Below, piece after piece: positions 60,353 through 64,000 of a stretch of 64,000 nt of DNA. Below the pieces are notes generated by a model. That model saw nothing but the letters and a program-made list of their open reading frames with translations, was not told where the DNA came from and searched no databases. This stretch comes from Zobellia roscoffensis (lineage in GTDB: Bacteria > Bacteroidota > Bacteroidia > Flavobacteriales > Flavobacteriaceae), in the NCBI RefSeq assembly GCF_015330165.1, contig NZ_JADDXT010000002.1, positions 3,995,646 to 4,059,645 on the forward strand, written 5' to 3'. Numbering within the stretch: the stretch's first letter is position 1; every line of letters starts with the position of its first letter. The position numbers and the translations under genes are program-made.

Positions 60353-60832
60353 ATGAAATCTACATTCAAACATTTTTATTTTTTATTCATCATACTGCTA
60401 GCTGCGGCATGTTCCAGTGATGACAGCACTGAAATAGACGAAGATAAACCAACTATCAGTGTTAATTATACTGCTGGTTTTCCTCAAGGCTGTGCTTTAC
60501 TTTCCAGAGGAGAAACTTATAATTTTAGGGCTATGGTGACCGACAACAGCGAACTTGCTGCATACAGTATTGATATCCATCATAATTTTGACCATCATAC
60601 CCATGATGACCAAGTAACCGAATGCGATTTAGGCGAAATTCAAAGCCCTGTTAATCCTTTGATATATGTAGAAAACTTTACAATTGAAGGTTCCTTGACC
60701 AGCTATGAAATTAATATTCCCGTAACCATCCCAACTGATATTGATACAGGCGATTACCACTGTGCCTATTCGGTTACAGATGCCACCGGCTGGCAAAGTA
60801 GAACATCTATTGATATCAAAATAGTAGAATAA
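60353..60832 (+). CDS. DUF4625-type lipoprotein, single domain
   Basis: Seen: lipobox AAACS (Cys about 20) and one Ig-like DUF4625 domain (TISVNYTAGFPQGCALLSRGETYNF ... DYHCAYSVTDATGWQSR) with a His-rich loop DIHHNFDHHTHDD. The frame is open 27 nt upstream of ATG 60353, inside the terminator, so 60353 is the better start. 159 aa. Related to the preceding gene and likely a duplication with loss of one domain. Probable metal-binding outer-membrane lipoprotein. Confidence 0.8.
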   Translation: MKSTFKHFYFLFIILLAAACSSDDSTEIDEDKPTISVNYTAGFPQGCALLSRGETYNFRAMVTDNSELAAYSIDIHHNFDHHTHDDQVTECDLGEIQSPVNPLIYVENFTIEGSLTSYEINIPVTIPTDIDTGDYHCAYSVTDATGWQSRTSIDIKIVE

Positions 60833-60926
60833 ACAGCATAGAAAAATATACTTTGTTTTTAACTCTATTGGTTGCGGTGTTTAACATTATAATCAAATGG
60901 TTTTGATACATAAAATTAATTATAGA

Positions 60927-61901
60927 ATGAATTTTAGAATTAACAAGACATTACAATTTTTACTACTTCCAATAATTACCCTAATGCTTTTACTTCATTC
61001 TTGTGACAGTAATGACGACGAAGAAATTAATTTAATATCCCCTACGGTATCAGAAGTTGAGGTAGGATTATTTAATAATGAACTTGGAGTGGTAGGAGAA
61101 GATTTTCACTTTAATGCAGAGTTTTTAGCAGGTGACTTATTAGATTTGGTTACTATAAATATTGAGCAAAGAGAAGGAGAAACGTATTCAACAGATTGGT
61201 CTTTTGAAATGGTTTGGGATAAATATCAAGGTTTAAAAAATGCTACTATGCATCAGCATTTTGATATACCTGCAGAAGCACCTAAAGGAATTTTTGATTT
61301 TATAATAACTGTTACAGACCAAAACGGAACATCTTCAGAAGAAGTCAGAAACATTGAATTGATTGATGCTGCAGATTTTCCAGAAGTTAATCCGCATGTA
61401 GATGTATTTGGAGTAGACAAGATAAATATTGAGGGCACGGGAGGATTTAACAATTTTTACAATAATGGCGAATTCAGAAATCCTGATGAAGCATTTTTTA
61501 GCACAAACGAGTCAATATGGTCATCCATACAAATAGGAGAGATAAAGGGAGATGGTATTATGTATGGTCTATTAATCAAGAAAAGTCAAAACCACAAGCC
61601 TGAAACCTTAGAAGCCATTGATTTTTCTAAAGTTATCGTTACAGAGGTTAAAGAACACTCAGGTTTTGAAGAGGTTAGAACTTTTGCCAATAGTTATAAT
61701 ACAAACTTTAATAACCATTATATGTATGGGGTACCTCTTAAAATTGGTGCTACGGAAGACAACAATTTTCCAGAAGCCACCCCCATTACAGAAGATATAG
61801 CTTGGGAGAGCGGTACTTACTATTATGGGGTTGTATATTATAATTTCACATACTTAAAAAGTGCATTTCAATATATCGAATTCGATATTGTTATCGAGTA
61901 A
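60927..61901 (+). CDS. DUF4625-type lipoprotein with C-terminal extension
   Basis: Seen: lipobox LLHSC (Cys about 26), a DUF4625-like domain (about 35-150: GEDFHFNAEFLAGDLLDLVTINIEQREG ... DFIITVTDQNGTSSEEVRNIELID) and an additional 170-residue beta-rich domain (INIEGTGGFNNFYNN ... YYYGVVYYNFTYLKSAFQYIEFDIVIE) that I do not recognise. Start at ATG 60927; an earlier ATG at 60897 would add 10 residues. Inference: third member of the local metal-linked lipoprotein set; the extra domain may bind a partner. Confidence 0.8.
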   Translation: MNFRINKTLQFLLLPIITLMLLLHSCDSNDDEEINLISPTVSEVEVGLFNNELGVVGEDFHFNAEFLAGDLLDLVTINIEQREGETYSTDWSFEMVWDKYQGLKNATMHQHFDIPAEAPKGIFDFIITVTDQNGTSSEEVRNIELIDAADFPEVNPHVDVFGVDKINIEGTGGFNNFYNNGEFRNPDEAFFSTNESIWSSIQIGEIKGDGIMYGLLIKKSQNHKPETLEAIDFSKVIVTEVKEHSGFEEVRTFANSYNTNFNNHYMYGVPLKIGATEDNNFPEATPITEDIAWESGTYYYGVVYYNFTYLKSAFQYIEFDIVIE

Positions 61902-61936
61902 ATAGCATTACAAAGCTTAAAAATACCTATTACCAT

Positions 61937-62848
61937 ATGGAAGCGATTATTACAATTGTTGGCTTTTTGGGAGCAGGAAAAACTACTTTATTAAAGTTTT
62001 TAATAGATAGTTTTTCTGAGAAAGGTTGGGACCCTTTTCTCATTCTTAACGACTATGAGAATGCCCATATGGACGCTCAACAATTTGTAGAACAAATACA
62101 GTCAAAAAGCATTAAAGCGCTTACCGGCAGTTGTATTTGTTGCAGTGGTATAGCGGAACTCAGGAACATCGTAAATAGAATTCCCAAAAGAAAAAATGGA
62201 ATTACCTTAATTGAAGCTAACGGAACCTCTGATGCTTGCTCTCTTACGGAGTTCTTAGGCGTAGGCCTAAATGATAGGTTCTTACCCCCTATTCAAATAT
62301 CTGTTGTAGATGTTAAAAACTGGCAAAAACGGGGAGAACATAATGAATTGGAAGCCAATCAGATTCAGGTTTCCTCACTTCTTGTTTTAACGCACTTAGA
62401 AAATACAACCAAAAGCCGACAGGATGTAGTCGTTAAGGAAATAAAAGCGCTCAATCCACTGGCACGAATTAGCACTATGGAAGATTTAAATATTTCGCTT
62501 CTTCCAGAACTTTTACCCGCTACCAATGCGCCTCAAAAAATGGAGCATCACAAAGCACATTGGTCTTCCTGCTCTGCAGATTTGCCCATTTTGCCCCACC
62601 TAGAGTGTATCCATAGGATTTGTGAAGCCCTCCCCAAAAACATACTCAGGGTAAAAGGCTGTGCTCAAATCAATGAGGAAAGTGCTTACACTTATTTTGA
62701 ACGCAACCCAGATGGCGAGGTCCATATTAGACCTTTTAACGGTGTTCCCATAACCGGCACCAAGCTCTTGGCCATAGGACCAGGCAGTAGTCCTGAAATT
62801 TTAGAAAAAATAATACAACAAAGCCTTAACGCATCAATTTCAACATAG
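61937..62848 (+). CDS. CobW/COG0523-family GTPase, metallochaperone 1
   Basis: Seen: G1 motif GFLGAGKTTLL (9-19), the family CxCC metal motif SCICCSG (Cys66, Cys68, Cys69), IEANGTSDACSLTEFL, a divergent G4 region VLTHLENTTKS, and a CobW C-terminal domain. 303 aa, shorter than classical COG0523 (about 400). Family knowledge: COG0523 GTPases deliver metals, often zinc under scarcity. Its sequence departs from the next CobW gene, so these are two subfamilies. It is 35 nt after the DUF4625 gene, same strand. Confidence 0.88.
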   Translation: MEAIITIVGFLGAGKTTLLKFLIDSFSEKGWDPFLILNDYENAHMDAQQFVEQIQSKSIKALTGSCICCSGIAELRNIVNRIPKRKNGITLIEANGTSDACSLTEFLGVGLNDRFLPPIQISVVDVKNWQKRGEHNELEANQIQVSSLLVLTHLENTTKSRQDVVVKEIKALNPLARISTMEDLNISLLPELLPATNAPQKMEHHKAHWSSCSADLPILPHLECIHRICEALPKNILRVKGCAQINEESAYTYFERNPDGEVHIRPFNGVPITGTKLLAIGPGSSPEILEKIIQQSLNASIST

Positions 62849-62903
62849 AAGAAAAAAACTTCAGCTAGAAAAAATACTAAGCGTCTCTTAAATTTTAAAT
62901 CGT

Positions 62904-64000
62904 ATGGAAATGAAAAAACTACCTGTAACCGTATTAAGTGGCTTTCTAGGTGCTGGAAAAACCACCTTACTCAATCATATTTTACATAACAAAGAAGGGT
63001 TAAAAGTAGCTGTTATCGTAAATGATATGAGCGAAGTAAATATAGATGCCCAATTCATTGAAAATGAAAATACACTTTCTAGAACCGAGGAAAAACTGGT
63101 AGAAATGTCCAATGGATGTATTTGCTGTACCCTTCGTGAGGATCTTATGGTAGAAGTAGAAAAACTTGCCGCCCAGAATAAATTCGATTACCTATTGATA
63201 GAAAGTACGGGCATAAGCGAACCTATTCCCGTGGCACAGACCTTTACCTTTGAAAGCGAAGATGGCACTATTGACCTTAGCCGTTTCAGTTATGTTGACA
63301 CCATGGTTACCGTAGTGGACGGATTTAACTTCTTAAAAGACTTTTCCAGTCCGGACTATCTTACTACCAGGTCTTTAACGGATATTGAAGGAGACCATAG
63401 AACCATTGTTAATTTGCTTACCGATCAAATTGAATTTGCCAACGTAATCATCATCAATAAAATTGATTTAATTACGTCCGATCAATTAGAAGAACTTAGG
63501 GCTATTATTCATAAATTGAACCCCGAAGCGCGTATTATTACAGCTACTGAATCTAAAGTAGAACTAGTGGACGTTATCAACACAGGGTTGTTCGATTATG
63601 AGAAAGCAGAGGCCTCGGCAGGGTGGATTCAAGAATTGGAAAATGAACATGTACCCGAAACCGAAGAATACGGAATAGGTTCCTTTGTCTTCAGAAGTAA
63701 AAAGCCATTTCACCCAGAACGTTTTTTAACCTACCTGAACCAAAGTTTCCCTCAAAACATCATCAGAAGCAAAGGTTTGTTTTGGTTGGCCTCAAGATCT
63801 GACCAAGCATTATTATGGAGCTCTGCAGGTGGTTCTTGCAAAGCTGATTCTGCTGGTGTTTGGTGGACATCAATGCCCTTTTCAGAACGGATAAACTATG
63901 CTGCATTCTCTGAAAATCAAGATCAAATTGAATCAGACTGGGATGTTCTTTTTGGCGATAGAAAAATAGAACTGGTTTTTATTGGGCAGCATATAAATAA
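62904..64000 (+). CDS. CobW/COG0523-family GTPase, metallochaperone 2 (partial, runs off the window)
   Basis: Seen: open frame from ATG 62904 to the window end with no stop (365 complete codons). Motifs: LSGFLGAGKTTLLNHIL, NGCICCTLREDL (Cys72, Cys74, Cys75), IESTGISEPIPVAQTF, NKIDL (G4) and a CobW_C domain (RPFHPERF-like FHPERFLTYL). It matches the ZigA/YciC zinc metallochaperone type more closely than the preceding GTPase. Probably nearly complete: family length is about 400 aa. Confidence 0.92.
   Translation, partial: MEMKKLPVTVLSGFLGAGKTTLLNHILHNKEGLKVAVIVNDMSEVNIDAQFIENENTLSRTEEKLVEMSNGCICCTLREDLMVEVEKLAAQNKFDYLLIESTGISEPIPVAQTFTFESEDGTIDLSRFSYVDTMVTVVDGFNFLKDFSSPDYLTTRSLTDIEGDHRTIVNLLTDQIEFANVIIINKIDLITSDQLEELRAIIHKLNPEARIITATESKVELVDVINTGLFDYEKAEASAGWIQELENEHVPETEEYGIGSFVFRSKKPFHPERFLTYLNQSFPQNIIRSKGLFWLASRSDQALLWSSAGGSCKADSAGVWWTSMPFSERINYAAFSENQDQIESDWDVLFGDRKIELVFIGQHIN

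Noticed and set aside
1..64000. tRNA, rRNA, tmRNA or phage structural genes
   Set aside because: No conserved RNA-gene sequence or cloverleaf was recognised by eye, and no capsid, tail or integrase protein is present.

Overview
The window looks like a chromosome segment of a marine Flavobacteriaceae member (Bacteroidota). The support is AT-rich DNA, TAnnTTTG-type promoter elements, Cys-lipoproteins ending in SCS or SCD motifs, a TonB-dependent receptor with a carboxypeptidase-like N-terminal domain, DUF4625 lipoproteins, a fused E1 alpha/beta keto-acid dehydrogenase, and MutS2 without an Smr domain. The genus cannot be fixed from this. No rRNA, tRNA or CRISPR array was recognised.

1-26 kb is ordinary core genome: a beta-propeller lipoprotein, a TlpA-type thioredoxin, a D-lactate/glycolate-type FAD/Fe-S dehydrogenase, an LpxH-like phosphoesterase, aroC, a dicarboxylate symporter, mutS2, ung, a single-domain response regulator, ppk1, a nucleoside phosphorylase, an eIF1-like factor, a 2OG-Fe(II)-type oxygenase, the fused E1 enzyme and an OmpA-family lipoprotein.

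26.1-32.0 kb is a compact seven-gene biosynthetic operon: flavoprotein, methyltransferase, type III polyketide synthase, Yx6K enoyl-reductase-like SDR, hotdog dehydratase, ketosynthase and acyl carrier protein. The simplest reading is a dedicated acyl-chain supply feeding a type III PKS, then methylation and oxidation of a phenolic lipid or pyrone. TerC, YceI and small secreted or coiled-coil proteins follow.

35.4-55.9 kb is an accessory region in which every gene lies on the minus strand. Its gene modules are separated by related non-coding repeats, here called R1, R2 and P. The modules are: a pair of unknown large proteins (976 and 422 aa) between two R2 copies; an AAA+ ATPase with a subtilisin-like protease whose last 72 codons are out of frame; a metabolic island (LLM flavin oxidoreductase, aldo/keto reductase, MFS exporter, cyclase-family hydrolase, MRJP-like protein, cupin, Crp/Fnr regulator) with two duplicated Crp-type promoters; a trypsin-like protease with a 70-aa companion; and an LCIB-type carbonic anhydrase with a partner gene, preceded by two palindromic Fur-family-like operators.

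55.8-56.3 kb is a scar holding fragments of an RND efflux pump and an ECF sigma factor. 56.4-64.0 kb is a plus-strand metal-homeostasis cluster, probably for zinc: a Cys/His-rich small secreted protein, a TonB-dependent receptor, three DUF4625 lipoproteins (one with an Asp/His-rich loop) and two CobW/COG0523 GTPases, the second cut by the window end. Two heptanucleotide tandem repeats (10.4 and 59.3 kb) each run into the stop codon of a neighbouring gene.
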